Under the pieces are notes generated by a model that was not told where the DNA came from, did no database searches, and saw only the letters and a program-made list of their open reading frames with translations. Made by a program: the position numbers and the translations under genes. Shown here in pieces: positions 1 to 12,589 of a stretch of 64,000 nucleotides of DNA (positions are counted from its first letter, which is position 1; each line of letters opens with the position of its first letter). The DNA is from Mikania micrantha (taxonomy: Eukaryota; Streptophyta; Magnoliopsida; Asterales; Asteraceae), in contig CM018690.1 in NCBI GenBank assembly GCA_009363875.1, positions 2,778,788-2,842,787 on the forward strand, given 5' to 3'.

Positions 1-571
1 TGCCTAACCCTACCATCCATCCCCTAACTGTCTCTACCCCACTCCTACACATACCACCTAAAGTCCACTGAAGTCTACCCTCAATCACCTCCCTCCATGC
101 CCTGGCACCTGCCTCCAGGACAGCAACATGTTCAGCTAATTTCTCATAGGCCGTGCGAGTTTCCCACAGAGTGTCACGTGTTTCCTGCAATGAAACACGC
201 GATAACTGAAGATCCAGTGTAACCCGTTGCAGCTGAACTCTCATCTCAGCCTGCTGAGATGACTCGCCTTCCTCATGTATGGAATGAGGTACATCCCGAG
301 GTGCTAGTGGTCCTCTCGGAACAGGACCTGTCGAGATGCGGACTCGTCCCCGCCTTCCTCCAAACCCTGTAAATACTGGTACTTGCTGTGGTGGTGTAGG
401 GCTTTGTGCCCTCCCGATAGCTGGTGAGTCAGCATCTAACAGATGCTGAGGTATAGGTGGTGTAGGTGGTATTGATGGTAAAGTCTGGTGGGACATTTGA
501 GATGACGGCACTGTCTGTGTTGATCCTGAACTTGTTTCCGTGCCAAATGAATCACTTTCTGAGTCTGACAT
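1..571 (-). CDS. gag: gag N-terminus of element H (partial, runs off left edge)
   Basis: An uninterrupted reading frame starts at ATG 571-569 and is still open at base 1, about 190 codons. The start lies 184 bases downstream of the LTR end, as expected for a gag leader. The first 70 residues are rich in Ser, Thr, Gln and Pro (opening MSDSESDSFG), followed by a short Arg/Gly stretch (FGGRRGRVR). A charged, probably helical segment follows (QAEMRVQLQRVTLDLQL and onward), suggestive of the self-association part of a capsid protein. No zinc knuckle or protease is reached. The family call comes from position after LTR and PBS, not from a recognised domain. With no stop in 190 codons, this is among the better preserved frames in the window. 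Confidence 0.65.
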   Translation of the reverse strand, partial: MSDSESDSFGTETSSGSTQTVPSSQMSHQTLPSIPPTPPIPQHLLDADSPAIGRAQSPTPPQQVPVFTGFGGRRGRVRISTGPVPRGPLAPRDVPHSIHEEGESSQQAEMRVQLQRVTLDLQLSRVSLQETRDTLWETRTAYEKLAEHVAVLEAGARAWREVIEGRLQWTLGGMCRSGVETVRGWMVGLG

Positions 572-738
572 TGCTGTATCGACACACAAGTTCGTATTAG
601 TAACATAAAATAAATAAATAACAACAACATTTATTTGAGTGTTTATATTTGTTAACTATGTTCGGTGCTCTCAGTGTAACTATTCGAGCCTATGGTTATA
701 ATCTAGGTTTCTAAGTCCGCCTAAATTCTATAACCTGT

Positions 739-751
739 GTCTCTGATACCA
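739..751 (-). other. primer-binding site of H (tRNA-Met type)
   Basis: Read on the minus strand this is TGGTATCAGAGAC, matching the 3' end of plant initiator tRNA-Met for its first ten or so bases. It begins three bases after the LTR end, the usual position for priming minus-strand DNA synthesis. Confidence 0.85.
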
Positions 752-754
752 CCC

Positions 755-2765
755 TGTCACACCCCCACCTCCTGTTACGCCAGACGACGTCATTTCTAAA
801 GGTAGCGGAAGCATAGCGGCGAAGTCTCGAAGGTGAGGGGTGACTTACTTGATCCGGTATCATAACACACATAGTTAAGAAAAGCACTAATTACAAATCA
901 CGACAAATATTTATTACATGTCCTGAATATCCGTTCACAACTTAAGTTCCTTCTATTACATCCCAAGTCCTAACTACATGGTGCGTGCACAGGTGTTTCC
1001 TCACCATTGGTACTGATTACCTGTAAAAGATTTAAAGTTTAAAAATATCAGTATAAAACTGGTGAGTTCATAAATAAGACTCGATACAATATGATATGAT
1101 AGTAAAGTCAATGGTACACATTAACATAAGTGAATAATCATGTGACCCGTATCCAGATCCTTTCTGACAGTCCAGTCTAGAAAATAACCGAAGTTAAACT
1201 CCGTGCCTCTAACTCAATGTCTCACTACATCAAGTCGATACCAGGAATGGTGACAAGCATTCACACAAGGGTAGACGCTATCTATCCATGAATGGGGTTG
1301 TCAGCCCGATAGTACTATCTTTGTCCACACATTCGGCCCCACATGGGTTAACCAGATACAGTTGGTTTTGAGGACTTTTGTTGTACACAGAAAATAGTCA
1401 TAATCCCATGACACCCACATGCAAGCCGGTATTGCAATTGTTACTAAACATATCACACGTTTGATAAAGATTTCATAATAGTCACCCCGATGTTAAGAAA
1501 ACAGTAAAAGAAAAGGGGCTGTATGAAACTCACCTGAAGTTTATGAAAAGATAAAATCACACGAACGGTGGCTAAAAATGCTAATCTGCATTAGTTTATT
1601 TATAATTAATTATTTAGTCTAATATCATAAAATGTACTATAATGTAGGTACCTATACTCGTTTAGGTACCTTGTGTTAAGTTGATGACTCATTGGATTAG
1701 CCGTAATAATCTCCGACTAATTAGTTAGGTAATGCTGTTGATTATATTACTTAAACAGTCCCTAGATGAAATCTCGGCTTAGGAATGATTAATTCTTGTC
1801 ACTAATTATCCATGTATCACAAAACATAACAATATGACATTTGAATAGGTTAAACAATCATGTTTAACATATTAATCCGACTGTTATCATAAAACCAGAC
1901 AGTTATTCCAATTGGTAGGGTAATAACTGTGATTAGTTTGAAACACTTGGGATTAACCTTGCATTTCAAAGATTAACCAAAGTAATCACTTACATTGTCA
2001 TAATCCAATGGTTTAAACCATTAGAAGTATTGTTATGGTTTAGTGAAAACCGGGCATTATAACGGATCAAAACAGGCATTTACCCGTTAACAAGACAAGT
2101 TATCCGTCAAAAATCATTCCTAGCTATCATCTAAGCAATAATCAACAACCCTAACTATACTATTACGTTCAAAAACACGATCTAATCAATGAAGATTAAG
2201 TCAGAAGATTAAAAAGGATAGTTACCCAAATCAGACGATTCTACGGACAAAATCACGATCAGGACGTATATACACGTTCACCGGTTCGAGCTGGACGTTC
2301 TGGTGGTGTCAAATATGAGTTTTGGTGGGAGATTGGTCAAGATCTTGAGTTAAAAAGGTTTAGAGTCGAGAGGAAAGAAAAATAAAACTTTCTGCATGCT
2401 TCTGCGATTTAACAACCTGATTCAGCAGACCGACCTACTCGTCGCGTATCGCGACGATTGACCCACATGTCGTCGCGTAACGCGAGGGATTCCGGATAAA
2501 ATTTGATATCGTGACTTGTCGCGTACCGCGACAAGACTCCAAGGAGTCGTCGCGTATCGCGAGGGATCCAATTTCAAGATTTTTCTTCGTTTCGCGATTC
2601 CGGACAATCCGTAACTCGGTTTCACGCACGGTTTTCTCCCATGTTCCCAATTTCTCGCACACTTTAAACCTGTAATGATTAAAATCATCAATTTAACACA
2701 GATTCCTAGAACGACCAAACGTGCTCGTGTTATTGATGACGTAATGTTTACCTGCAATTGTCACA
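755..2765 (-). repeat. 5' LTR of element H
   Basis: About 2.0 kb bounded by TGTCACA on the plus strand at both ends (TG...CA). In the sense direction it starts at 2765. Four GC-rich near-palindromes built on GTCGCGTATCGCGAC lie at 2441-2455, 2471-2486, 2518-2532 and 2549-2563, about 200-325 bases into the LTR. The rest is AT-rich and holds no credible gene; short frames here are shadows. No second LTR is in the window, so divergence cannot be estimated. Confidence 0.8.
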
Positions 2766-2783
2766 CCTGCATAACACACACAA

Positions 2784-5553
2784 TCAATGAGAGATGGGTA
2801 CCCAAACCATAACAGGTTTAGGTGCATGTGAAACAACGGGTTCTTTCTTGCAAACCCCTTTAGGTTTGACTGATTTGGCCTTAACAATTTTCAGCCTTGC
2901 ACCACTGCCATGGTCAACTAGTTTTAAAGGTGGTTTCATTGGTGGATTTGTTCTTCCACTGTGACTTGATTTTAGTTTTAAAACACTTTGATTTATGTTT
3001 TTGAAAACCAGATTGATTTTGTTTAACTGATTTGGCCTTCTTGGCAGTGGAAGGCTTCTGAGATACCTTCTGAGGTGTCACCCTAGGCTTTGAGGATTGG
3101 TTCCGTCCTCATTGATCTGATAGTAGGTTTGGCCTTGGGTGTGACCTTCTGATTCTTCCCAGAGAAGAATTTAGTAGGTCTGTGCAGACAATTTCTGGCA
3201 ATGTGGCATGGTCTACCACATGCAAAACAAGATACCTTCTCATGAAATTCCTTTAGGTCAACATGTTTTACATCACAATCACTATGACCAGAGGAAGAAC
3301 TTGTAGAGGCTTGTTCCAATGACCCGGTTGGAACAAAAGGTTCACAGTTAGTGTTCAACTTTGAACCTGCCTCTTCGGTGTTTGTGGAATGACCCTTGTA
3401 TTCTTGATGCAAAGAAGAATAAAATGATTCCAAAATAGCATCATTCTTAATAAAAGTAGAATTAAAGTTTTTAGACATCTCATTAGGTTTGATTTTAATT
3501 TCATCAAATCTTCCAACAAAATCAGTTTTTTGGAACAAAAGGTGATGTTCTAAATGATGTGGAACAGTCTGTGCTCCTCCTAGCACTTCTTTCTTCTTTC
3601 TTCCCCCTCAGACCTGTATCATTTAAACTCTGTGCACACACCTCAAAATCATCAGAAATATTGGGGCCCGTCTCGACTGGATCTGTTGTCAAGGGAACTG
3701 GTTTGCTAGAACCAGTGTTGAAATCACACCTTCGGTCAGATTTCAACAACAGATCATCAATAGATGTGTTTATACTGGGCATGATGGAGTAGTTGTGGTT
3801 AAACGGAGGTTTCACCTTGGTAAACCCAATCCCAATTTTTACCTTTCTCCTACATTGGACATCAATCATATTGGCCACCGCAGTACTAGCATACTCATAT
3901 TTATCATCTTGAATTTTTGTTTTAGACAATTGAGACTTAAGATGCTCCAACTCTGAAGTGAGTTCATCTATCCGACGCCTTAAGTCTCGATAGTTGGACT
4001 CTTTATCACTAAATAATTCTTTTAATTGTGAAATGTCACACCTTTCAGCATCAAGTTTCTTTATGAAAAGTGCTTCATTTTTTAAAATTTAGAGTTAAAG
4101 TGCTTAAGTTTGGTGACCTCCTTGATTAATTCTTCAGAATGAGAACGGTATTTAAAGACTTTACCAATGCAAGAAGTGGAGCAAAGATTTTGGGTTACCT
4201 CATTTTGCTTCTCATCCACCTCTGCCATAAAAGCATGACTCAAGGTTAACTCCAGTTCCTGCACTTGATCACTCCAATCATAGGAGTCTATCTCTTGAGT
4301 CACTAGTGCTTTAGACGTGCTAGCACCTCCCCCAGCAACAGCAGCCTTCTCATCCGGCTTCTTTTCATCTTCCTTAGCCATCTTTGGCTGTTTGCACTCC
4401 CTTGCAAAGTGACCCAGTTGGTCACAATTGTAGCATCGCAGCTTTGATTTATCGAAACCCAGCTTCTTCCCCGGGTTGTTGCCGAAACTGTTCCTTCCAT
4501 ATTTCTTGATGAATTTCTTTGCACGAAAGACTGCCATTGCCATTTCCCACGAAATGTCCATTTCTTCAACATATGCCAGGTTAATCTGCTCTAGGTTATC
4601 TTGAGTGAGATTGGCCGGTGCCAACTCTCCTGCAATAAAAGCATTATAGCTGTTCATAAACCCCTTGAACAGCAACAGATTCTCTTCACTCTCCGGACTA
4701 ACCTTGGGCACTGAACTAACTTGCCCTGATGAAAGAAAAGCAGTCTCAAATGGAGCAGACTGTGGTGAAGGAGCTTGATAATGCTGCAACCCGGATGCTT
4801 GGAAGTTGATGGCTGACAGAAGAGCAGCATTCTCTGATGGGGGTGCAATGCCCATAGAACTGGTATAATTGAGGGCTCTTTGCTTGTCATCCATGTCATA
4901 GGAGTTGATAATTGAGATCAACTCGCACATAGAGCTCTTGTACATATCTTTGGTTCTCTTGATGGTGGTGCAATTTGAATTCCAATTATATGGCAATGAG
5001 TTCAAGAGCTTTTCGTTGACCTCTCCTTTGGACATCTTAATCCCAGCACTAGTCATCTCGGTCATCAGATGTGTGAATCGGTTCAATTGAGCTTCCAATG
5101 ATTCTCCCTTGATATGGTTGAACATATTGAACCGTTGCCTTACCATATCCTTGCGACTCTCTCGCATGTCTTCATTGCCTTCAAACCTTTCAACCAAAGC
5201 ATCCCACAACTGCTTAGCTGTCTAATGTTCCTTGAAACCATGAGCAACATTAGTGGACAGAGCCATGGTGATTGATGCGTATGCCTTATCATCTTTCTCT
5301 TTCAAAAGAATGTCAGCTTCCGTATACAGTTCAGGGTCCTTGGGAATTAATCCATTTAGCTCACTCTGGTACATGGGTACGTGAGGCGCCTCTTCAATAG
5401 CTTCGGGTCAGGGTATTTGATGAATGATTGGAACCTGAATTTCCAATCCTGAAAGTTATCTCCCGACATGAGCCTCGGTGGCTTTGTTCCGGTGCCGATC
5501 TCATTATCCAAACTGATCAGGTTAGACAGGTTGGTTAGGTTCTTTGATGCCAT
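2784..5553 (-). pseudogene. gag: gag of element A (frameshifted, stops)
   Basis: Gag polyprotein, capsid and RNA-binding part of the copia element. It starts at ATG 5553 and runs in pieces: 5553-5356, 5209-4082 (375 codons), 3950-3522 and 3586-3083, ending near 2784 with the residues WVPISH and a stop. The second piece holds the capsid-like block, the SYDMDDKQR motif and an intact zinc knuckle CYNCDQLGHFAREC. The 3586-3083 piece has a second intact CX2CX4HX4C knuckle, CFACGRPCHIARNC. Breaks seen: a frameshift near 5385, a stop near 5222, loss of frame around 4080-3950, another near 3550, and several stops between 3083 and 2800. About 920 codons overall, comparable to gag of B. Translation into full gag is not possible now. 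Confidence 0.85.
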
Positions 5554-6074
5554 GATTACTCAGAAAATTTGCTAAGTGTAGTTCACGAACTTCCCAACAG
5601 TGCTAAGTACCAGACAATACTCAAAACAGTCACAACTACCCGAAGTTCAAGACATATTCGAAGTCTAAAAGTATTCGAACTTTAGTACACTCGAACAAGA
5701 GAAATACTCGATCTTGGTAATGTACCCGAAACCCCTGATGTATGCAAAGAACCTATATTCGAAGATATTAATGTATTCAAACTCAATACCGGTAGTCGAA
5801 ACTTGACCTTGTATTCGAACTCAAAATGTAGTCGAAATCTCAAATACTCGAAAACACCAAACTGTTGTCGAACTCCAATTGTATCCGAACTCTACTATAC
5901 TTGAAGAGACTGTACTCAAAATTTCAACTCGAAAATACTTGAAAATTTTCCGAAGAAATATTTCTCCAGATTCAGAGTACCAAATTTGAATAGCAGCTAG
6001 ACGGAATAGAGTAGAACAAAAAAGCAATGAATCGCACTGAAAAGCTTGTACCTTGATGTAGAAAAGAGCACTAA
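5554..6074 (-). repeat. 5' leader of A with dispersed TCGAA words
   Basis: Non-coding leader between PBS and gag. About twenty short words of the type TATTCGAA, TACTCGAA or GTCGAA are scattered through 5640-5940. The same word type recurs in A's LTR upstream of its TATA box. No gene is seen; the 96-codon frame spanning 5821-6111 crosses the PBS and LTR boundary and is rejected. Confidence 0.7.
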
Positions 6075-6087
6075 GGCTCTGATACCA
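6075..6087 (-). other. primer-binding site of A
   Basis: Minus-strand TGGTATCAGAGCC, tRNA-Met type, two bases from the LTR end at 6090. Confidence 0.9.
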
Positions 6088-6089
6088 CT

Positions 6090-6455
6090 TGTAGGTCCCA
6101 AAACAGATCAAGAACTAAGCTTTAAGCCTCCAATCTGCAACAAATGTATCTACAACGTGTGGAATCCGAAATAGAAACACAAGAACAAGAAGAAAGTTCA
6201 AAACTTTGATATATTTCAGTGAAGTACACGAAGTAATGCCTCAATACATCTAGAGAGCATTCCTCGGGAACCCAACCCTAGAATAGTACAAAATACGTCT
6301 ATTTATACTACTTCTAGGTGTACTCGAACCACTATACACGAAATTGTTCGAGTACACGAAATACAAATGTAAACGAAAAAGCTAAGTACACGAAATCAGA
6401 ACAAAATCTTCTCAAGTTGGCTTTGTCAGTCTTTATCTTCAATTTGGGCTCTACA
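6090..6455 (-). repeat. 5' LTR of element A
   Basis: 366 bp, TGTAGG...CTACA on the plus strand. It is the shortest LTR here. Sense transcription would start from the TATA box at 6299-6307. The region just upstream of it (6315-6400) carries words such as ACTCGAAC, TTCGAGTA and TACACGAAA. Confidence 0.85.
6299..6307 (-). promoter_or_regulatory. TATA box of LTR A
   Basis: Sense strand TATAAATAG, about 150 bases from the LTR start, with the CGAA-word cluster immediately upstream (higher coordinates). Function is inferred from position and consensus. Confidence 0.6.
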
Positions 6456-7098
6456 GTGCTCAACCTGGTGAACACTTGTTTGTCGATGCTCTTGATAGTA
6501 GGGAGAGGAGCAACATGACAAGCATAATTGATTTCCGCAAAAAGACAAGCCATTACATAACTAGGATATAATAAAAATTTGGGGCTCTGTTGGTGATGTA
6601 CCAAATGATCAAAAATTATTTGTGACAAGTTGACATTTTCGTTGGACAGAACAGCATACATGACATATTGCATGTCATGCGGCATTTCTCCCCAACTAGT
6701 TGTCTTTTGAGAAAGACATTGTAAAATGGTGTGATACAAAAACTTGTACTTAGGGTAGAAGAAACAAGGTCCTGTTTTTTAGGTCACCCTAATAATCAAA
6801 CTGAACAAAAACATTATGAAGGAGTTTGAAAGAAACAATGGTTGGTGCCTCGGTGTCGTTCAGATTTAGAGCAACACTTATTTTGGAGGGGGTGAGGGTG
6901 ACTTGTTGACCAGCGACCACTGAAGCGATGCTTTCAACAGAGTCATCCTTCGACACCAAGGTCGAGTTTGCCCAAAACTGGTTTAGAACAACTTCTGAGA
7001 TAGGAGGATTGATGATGAGAGCAGTATGAACGAAGGAGTTTACCAGAATGTCGATTACTTCATCATAGTGAGGGTACTCAAAAGACTTAACAAGGTAG
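6456..7098 (-). pseudogene. env-like gene of C, second fragment
   Basis: Two open pieces, 7098-6789 and 6739-6456, in different frames, so at least one indel lies near 6780. The sequence resembles the N-terminal block of the intact-looking env-like protein of B: a QFW motif near the start, then a valine-rich segment, then a pattern of aromatic and hydrophobic residues ending in LLYPSYV where B has FLMYPRFL. It is the continuation of the gene whose start is at 16291; gypsy D splits it at the GGTAG duplication. Its further 3' part was cut off by insertion of A at 6455. The name env-like reflects position after pol in Sireviruses; no membrane segment is visible. Confidence 0.75.
7094..7098. other. 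target-site duplication GGTAG, left copy (element D)
   Basis: GGTAG directly precedes the 5' LTR of D; an identical GGTAG at 16240-16244 directly follows the 3' LTR. This proves that D is one complete insertion. Confidence 0.95.
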
Positions 7099-8666
7099 TG
7101 TAACAACCGGTTTTCAATAATGAAGCGTATTTGAAATAATAGTCAATTGAACGATTGTGGTGGTTGTAATTTAAAAATATGTAAGAATTACGTCATTAAT
7201 GGCAAGAGCACATGTGATCGTTCTAGAGATCCAAGATGATTTATCAATTTTGGTTATTAGAGGTTGATAGTATGCGAGAAATGATGAACGTGGGCGAAAA
7301 CCGTGCGCGAAACGGAGTTACGGATTGTCCGGAATCGCGAAAAGAAGTTAAAAATCAAAAATTGGGTAAAAATCCCCTGGGGCGGTACGCCCCACGCCAA
7401 GCAATGGGCTGGGGCGATACGCCCAATGACTTATGTCGGCAAAAGTTGCGTTTAAAGATCAGATCGCATTTTTAAAGTTGTTTTCATATTCCTTTCGACT
7501 GCTTCTTGCTCCAGACGCAAAATTTAATATTTCTAAGTTTAAAACCTTCATTTTGAAGGCTTCTAATCATCCAGATCGCGCATAGGATCGTGTTTTCAAG
7601 TCCCGATCGTTGTTTTAACCGTAGAAATCCGTCAGATCAGGTAACAATTCGTTTTATCCTACTAGTTTAATATTGTGTGGATTAAACTTAGTTTTGATTG
7701 TAATACTATGAATATGGGTATTGATTATTGCCTAGTTGATAACTAGGGATTGTTAGAAACGAAGAACTTGTTGTTTTGATAGTTAAATCTTCGTTTTGAA
7801 GCCGGGATAATTTCCGGTTGTTATGAAACCCATATCATGGTGTGATAACCAGTAGGAATGGGTAGATTATGGTTTTAAATGTAATATGGATTATGATCCA
7901 TGGATTAAACGATGATTATGATGAATTGATGTTAAAATTATTAATAGTTAGGATCTTAAATAAAAATTAAATAATAAAAGTGATTAAAGATCGTAACTAA
8001 TATAATGAACATCAGTTATTTGATAAAGTGCCTAACAGAGGCATGAAATGTGATTAATTGTGATAATTGACTAAAACTTGCTAAAGATAGTAAGATAGAG
8101 TCAATTATGTGATAAACTGACTTTGAGAAAGTCAAACCAGTCAAGTGCGTTGAACTTGATTATATGTGTTATATGTATTGAGTATAGTTGTATATGTGTG
8201 AATATGCAACTAGGTATTGACGGTGAAAGTCAAAGGATAAGCCACAGAAGTGGAAAAGAGATTGTAGGAAGTGAACAACCGCTTGAACCAGGTAAGTTAC
8301 CCAACTTACTGTAACATTACATATAAGTAGTAGAAAGAGTCTACTTGCGTATTTCATATATGTGAATAATGTTAAATATGTGATTGAAACTATGGGATGA
8401 GAAATCCATTAGATTGTGTTTGTTAAGTTTCAATAGGAAACGTATATGCAATATATTTGCATTAGAATAACTGGATGACCCGGTGATTGATTAATATGAT
8501 TTGGTGTTTATAAAATAATGGGGCATAACTTGATTAATGAATCTAATGGAATTATAAGACCTTTGAGAAGGCATTATTAGTTTCAAAACGAATGTTATGC
8601 TTGTGTGGTGTGCATAATACAAATGCATTAAAATTTAGCCGGATGAGCCGGTGAAATTGATTAAAT

Positions 8667-8855
8667 TATTGAACGCCAAATGTGTGGCTAACCGGTTAAT
8701 CCGGGAACTAAATTGTTGAACCACAAATGTGTGGCTAACCGGTCAATCCGGGAACTAAATTGTTGAACCACAAATGTGTGGCTAACCGGTTAATCCGGGA
8801 ACTAAATTGTTGAACCACAAATGTGTGGCTAACCGGTTAATTCGGGAATTAAATT
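8667..8855 (+). repeat. 47 bp tandem repeat, 4 copies
   Basis: Copies begin with the CAAATGTGTGG block at about 8677, 8724, 8771 and 8818, exact 47 base spacing. Each contains CTAACCGGTTAATCCGGGAA. The array is repeated with the same copy number in the 3' LTR (15085-15265). Confidence 0.9.
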
Positions 8856-8857
8856 AG

Positions 8858-9546
8858 ATATGACTCCACAATGGTGGATAGCCAGAGGTGCTGGCAATTG
8901 TCTAGATGGAATTACCGGTGGGTGAACATGTTAGACTTAATAAATATGACTCCACAATGGTGGATAGCCAGAGGTGCTGGCAATTGTCTAGATGGAAGTA
9001 CCGGTGGGTGAACATCTTAGACTTAATAAATATGACTCCACAATGGTGGATAGCCAGAGGTGCTGGCAATTGTCTAGATGGAAGTACCGGTGGGTGAACA
9101 TCTTAGACTTAAATTAGATATGACTCCACAATGGTGGATAGCCAGAGGTGCTGGCAATTGTCTAGATGGAAGTACCGGTGGGTGAACATCTTAAACTTAA
9201 TAAATATGACTCCACAATGGTGGATAGCCAGAGGTGCTGGCAATTGTCTAGATGGAAGTACCGGTGGGTGAACATCTTAGACTTAATAATATGACTCCAC
9301 AATGGTGGATAGCCAGAGGTGCTGGCAATTGTCTAGATGGAAGTACCGGTGGGTGAACATCTTAGACTTGATAAATATGACTCCACAATGGTGGATAGCC
9401 AGAGGTGCTGGCAATTGTCTAGATGGAAGTACCGGTGGGTGAACATCTTAGACTTGATAAATATGACTCCACAATGGTGGATAGCCAGAGGTGCTGGCAA
9501 TTGTCTTGGATGGAAGTACCGGTGGGTGAACATCTTAAGACTTGAA
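8858..9546 (+). repeat. 86 bp tandem repeat, 8 copies
   Basis: Copies start with ATATGACTCCACAATGG at 8858, 8944, 9030, 9118, 9204, 9289, 9375 and 9461. Spacing is 86 bases with small deviations. Each unit contains TAGCCAGAGGTGCTGGCAAT and TACCGGTGGGTGAACATCTT. 86 is not a multiple of three, so the array is not a coding repeat. The 3' LTR has only five copies. Confidence 0.95.
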
Positions 9547-10087
9547 TTATTTATGATATCACAAATGTGTGAATAGTCAGATGTGCTGACAAATAGCTAT
9601 GGTGGAAGTACAGGAATGTGAACACCATAGTGTAATTTTGATTAAATTATTGTGAGCAATAGTTGATGATTAATAATGTGATGTTATTACCTGGTGAGAG
9701 TCAATTCGAATAGAAATGACTCAGTTTGAATATTGATTGTGAAAAATGTATTTATACATTTTGTTGTTGAGAAACCATTGGGGTTACTTACTTTGTTCAT
9801 ATGAACTAATTGTGACTTATATGTGATGTTACAGGTCAAAGATAGATATGCATTGGGCCATCAGTTCGGGCACGTTGTGAAGCAGAACCAAACGTTATGT
9901 AAATCTTTGGGGAGATTAAACTTAAACACACCAGTTTTTATTAATCATAAATGTAAATGATTGAAATTATGTGTGTTAAAAATATAGAAAATGAAATTTC
10001 ACGCTTCCGAACATTATTTTTACGATAAAGTTTAAACTGGGACCAAGATTGGACACGTGTAATCGTGCGCAAGGTTTGGGTGTTACA

Positions 10088-12589
10088 GAGTTGGTATCAG
10101 AGCAATGGTTTGAGTGAATCAAGTGCGTCATGAACACTTGATCTCAAACTTTTATGCTCTTGATATGAAAACATAACGTTTTATTCGAAGACCCGATCAT
10201 GATGCCGAATGTATGAGGTTAGCATATCTATGGCCTGTATTATAATTGTTAAATGTAATGTAAATCATTACATGTTAAGTGTGATTATGTGATTGTTTGA
10301 AACCAAAATCAATGTCTTGAGTATGTAATGAAGGAAGTAAGGAATTGGGCATATAATGAGTGGACTAGTGTGTCTGGCCAACTTACTAGTGCAAATATGA
10401 TATGAACAAGCACTTATGGGGATCATTTTATACTTAGGCTATTGAGATTAGGTAAGGTGTTATGAGTTTAATGTATCTATTACTTGTGGGTAATAGTGTT
10501 ACCAATTCAAGAAAAATGAATTGGAGAATTAATGTGAAAAGACCCACATGAGTGTAGGCAATAACACTTGAGGTGTTGGGGGAATTAATCCATTTGAACA
10601 TGGAAAATGTTTTGGTGTGTATACACGAATTAAAAATGTGAAATTTGACCCGTATAGGGTAAAATGGGAAAAAGACACATAATTGTGTTTATGTGTTCAT
10701 ACAGGTTTAAGTTTGGGATGTAATGATTTAAACATGTTAATAATTTATATAATGTGCATATAATTTATATGCGTGATATATAGAGTTGTAAGTATACAAT
10801 GTGTATACGTATGGTGAAGGTTATGATATGATTTCATAACTAGTGATAGTGTCATTACATGTTGATAGTAATTGACACATTGAATTGGAAACTATTTATA
10901 ATAGTGTTAAAGCAAATTTAAGACCATGACGTATGGCATTTTGTGTGTTTAACATGTAAGACCACTGGTGGGTGGCATTGGATTTAACATGTAAGACCAC
11001 TGGTGAGTGGCATTGGATTTAACATGTAAGACCACTTGTAAGTGGCGTTGAATTTATTTGTAAGATCACTTGTGAGTCATCTTGTGTTGGAGGTGTAAAA
11101 TCATCCTGGGATGACATTGAGTTGTCATATAACTCCTTCTTAGTGAGGTATTGGGATAATCCACATGTGTGTGGATTGATCAATATGTGAGTATGTGTCG
11201 AATGATGTTGACATTAAAAAAAAAATCAAAGTTATGGTTAATGTGAATAGGTGAGTTACTTACTCACTAATATGCAACCATAAGACATATTAATGCTTAT
11301 GTGTTATATAATTGTGTTTGTTGTTACTACTTGTAATTGACTTGTAGTAATTGTAATAAAGTGAATGGTAAATTGACCATACGTGTCATGAAATGTTGAA
11401 AATATGAAACCACATGGGGTGGTATTTGGGATTATTGAATTAAATATTGAATGTAACAACCTGAGTTTTGTTGAAATAAATTAATGTTATGTGCTAATTG
11501 CATAACTAATAAAAGTGTCGTTATATGTTTAAAATAACTGACACGGATAATTGGAGATGATTCACATTCGTGTGAAACTGATGTAAGACCACTGGTGCGT
11601 GGCATTAATATTGTCATGTAAGTCCATAATGAAATGGCGTTGGTATTTATCATGTAAGTCCACATTTTGTGGCATTGGGGGTAAACCATGTACATGTACA
11701 TGATAGTAAGTCACCTGTTACCATTGAGTTGTTTAAACTTGTGATAATGAATCACAAGTGTTGTGATCATGTGTGTAAAACTCAATTGGTAATCAATATA
11801 AATGTAAACACAAGTGAATGTGTTCAAATGGTGTGTAAATTACCCATTTGATTGACTTGTAGTGGTAGGATTGGGTGAGTCCACACTACAAGTAATTGTG
11901 CATTTAGCATACATGTGATTTGTTATTTTAATTGAATTTGGTATAAATGGTTATGGTTAGTGAGGTTATTGTAGTTGAATGATTTTACAAGGCATGTGAA
12001 CATTCAACTAGTGATAATAATTGAGTTGATTTACAAGAGTGTAAACAACCATCTTAATGTGGATGTTGTGATCTACAAGAGTGTAGACATCCAATTTCAT
12101 GAGTCAAATTGTTTAAAGTTTGACTTTTGGGAAATATGATGCACTATTGGAATTTTGTATGCACATATGTGCTGTGTTAAATGATAAGGGTTGAGCATGA
12201 ATGGTAGATAAGAATGTCTATTCATATAAATGAATGAAGTGATTACCATTATGCGTGATTAACAACTCTTATGAGATAATGAATGACGAGAATGTGAACT
12301 CATTCGGTTATGGAATAAATGATTAACGTGAATGTTAAGTCATTTGGTTGTGGTTATGTGTAAAATACATTATACATGATAATTGACTTTAAAAAGTCAG
12401 AGTTATGCCTATTTGTAAAGAAATAGGATATTTATTGTATATAGAGATACGCTAGAGTATATGATTTGGTTTGGATGAGGAAAGTTCAACCAAATAATCA
12501 ATTGTAGATTGATTATGTAGAATCATGTATAATGATCATGTTTATCTAAGGATAAATGTTCAAATATACTTGAAATATATATTAGAGAA
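10088..12589 (+). other. interior of D: PBS and non-coding sequence
   Basis: The PBS TGGTATCAGAGCAA is at 10092-10105, four bases after the LTR. The following 2.5 kb has no sustained frame. It is AT-rich with diverged repeats of about 40 bases built on TGTAAGACCACTGGTGNGTGGCATT at 10920-11100 and again at 11580-11690. Gag, protease and reverse transcriptase cannot be recognised here; this part has either been replaced or decayed. Confidence 0.7.

Larger units (their letters stand above)
1..2765 (-). mobile_element. Element H: Ty3/gypsy retrotransposon, 5' part
   Basis: This is the 5' LTR, primer-binding site, leader and beginning of gag of a gypsy-type element that continues beyond the left edge. 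It sits inside Sirevirus A exactly at A's gag/pol junction. The right flank base block CCTGC (2766-2770) should be one copy of the 5 bp duplication; the partner lies outside the window. The LTR shares a 20 base block, ACGGATTGTCCGGAATCGCG in the sense direction, with the LTR of element D, so H and D belong to related lineages. The gypsy assignment rests on the LTR terminal bases (TGTGACA at both ends), the tRNA-Met PBS and the related D element; no reverse transcriptase is in view. Confidence 0.85.
2766..6455 (-). mobile_element. Element A: Ty1/copia Sirevirus-type retrotransposon, 5' part
   Basis: LTR, PBS, leader and all of gag are present; pol and the 3' end were displaced beyond the left edge by H. 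The Sirevirus assignment follows from a long gag with two zinc knuckles, the gag motif SYDMDDKQR and the tRNA-Met PBS. A inserted into the env-like gene of C. Its right flank GTGCT (6456-6460) is the expected duplication; the other copy is out of view. Confidence 0.85.
7099..10087 (+). repeat. 5' LTR of element D
   Basis: 2989 bp, TGTAACA...TGTTACA. It contains GGGGCGGTACGCCCC (7379-7393) and GGGGCGATACGCCC (7411-7424), about 280-325 bases from its start. A four-copy 47 bp repeat and an eight-copy 86 bp repeat follow. Short open frames in the repeats are artefacts of the repetition. Confidence 0.95.

Noticed and set aside
8858..9546. Regular repeats suggesting a CRISPR array
   Set aside because: Units are contiguous 86 bp tandem copies with no unique spacers, inside a plant LTR.
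8906..9576. Open frames in the 86 bp repeats of D (both strands, and again at 15317-15685)
   Set aside because: The unit length is not a multiple of three and the frames follow from tandem repetition; no start context or similarity to known proteins.
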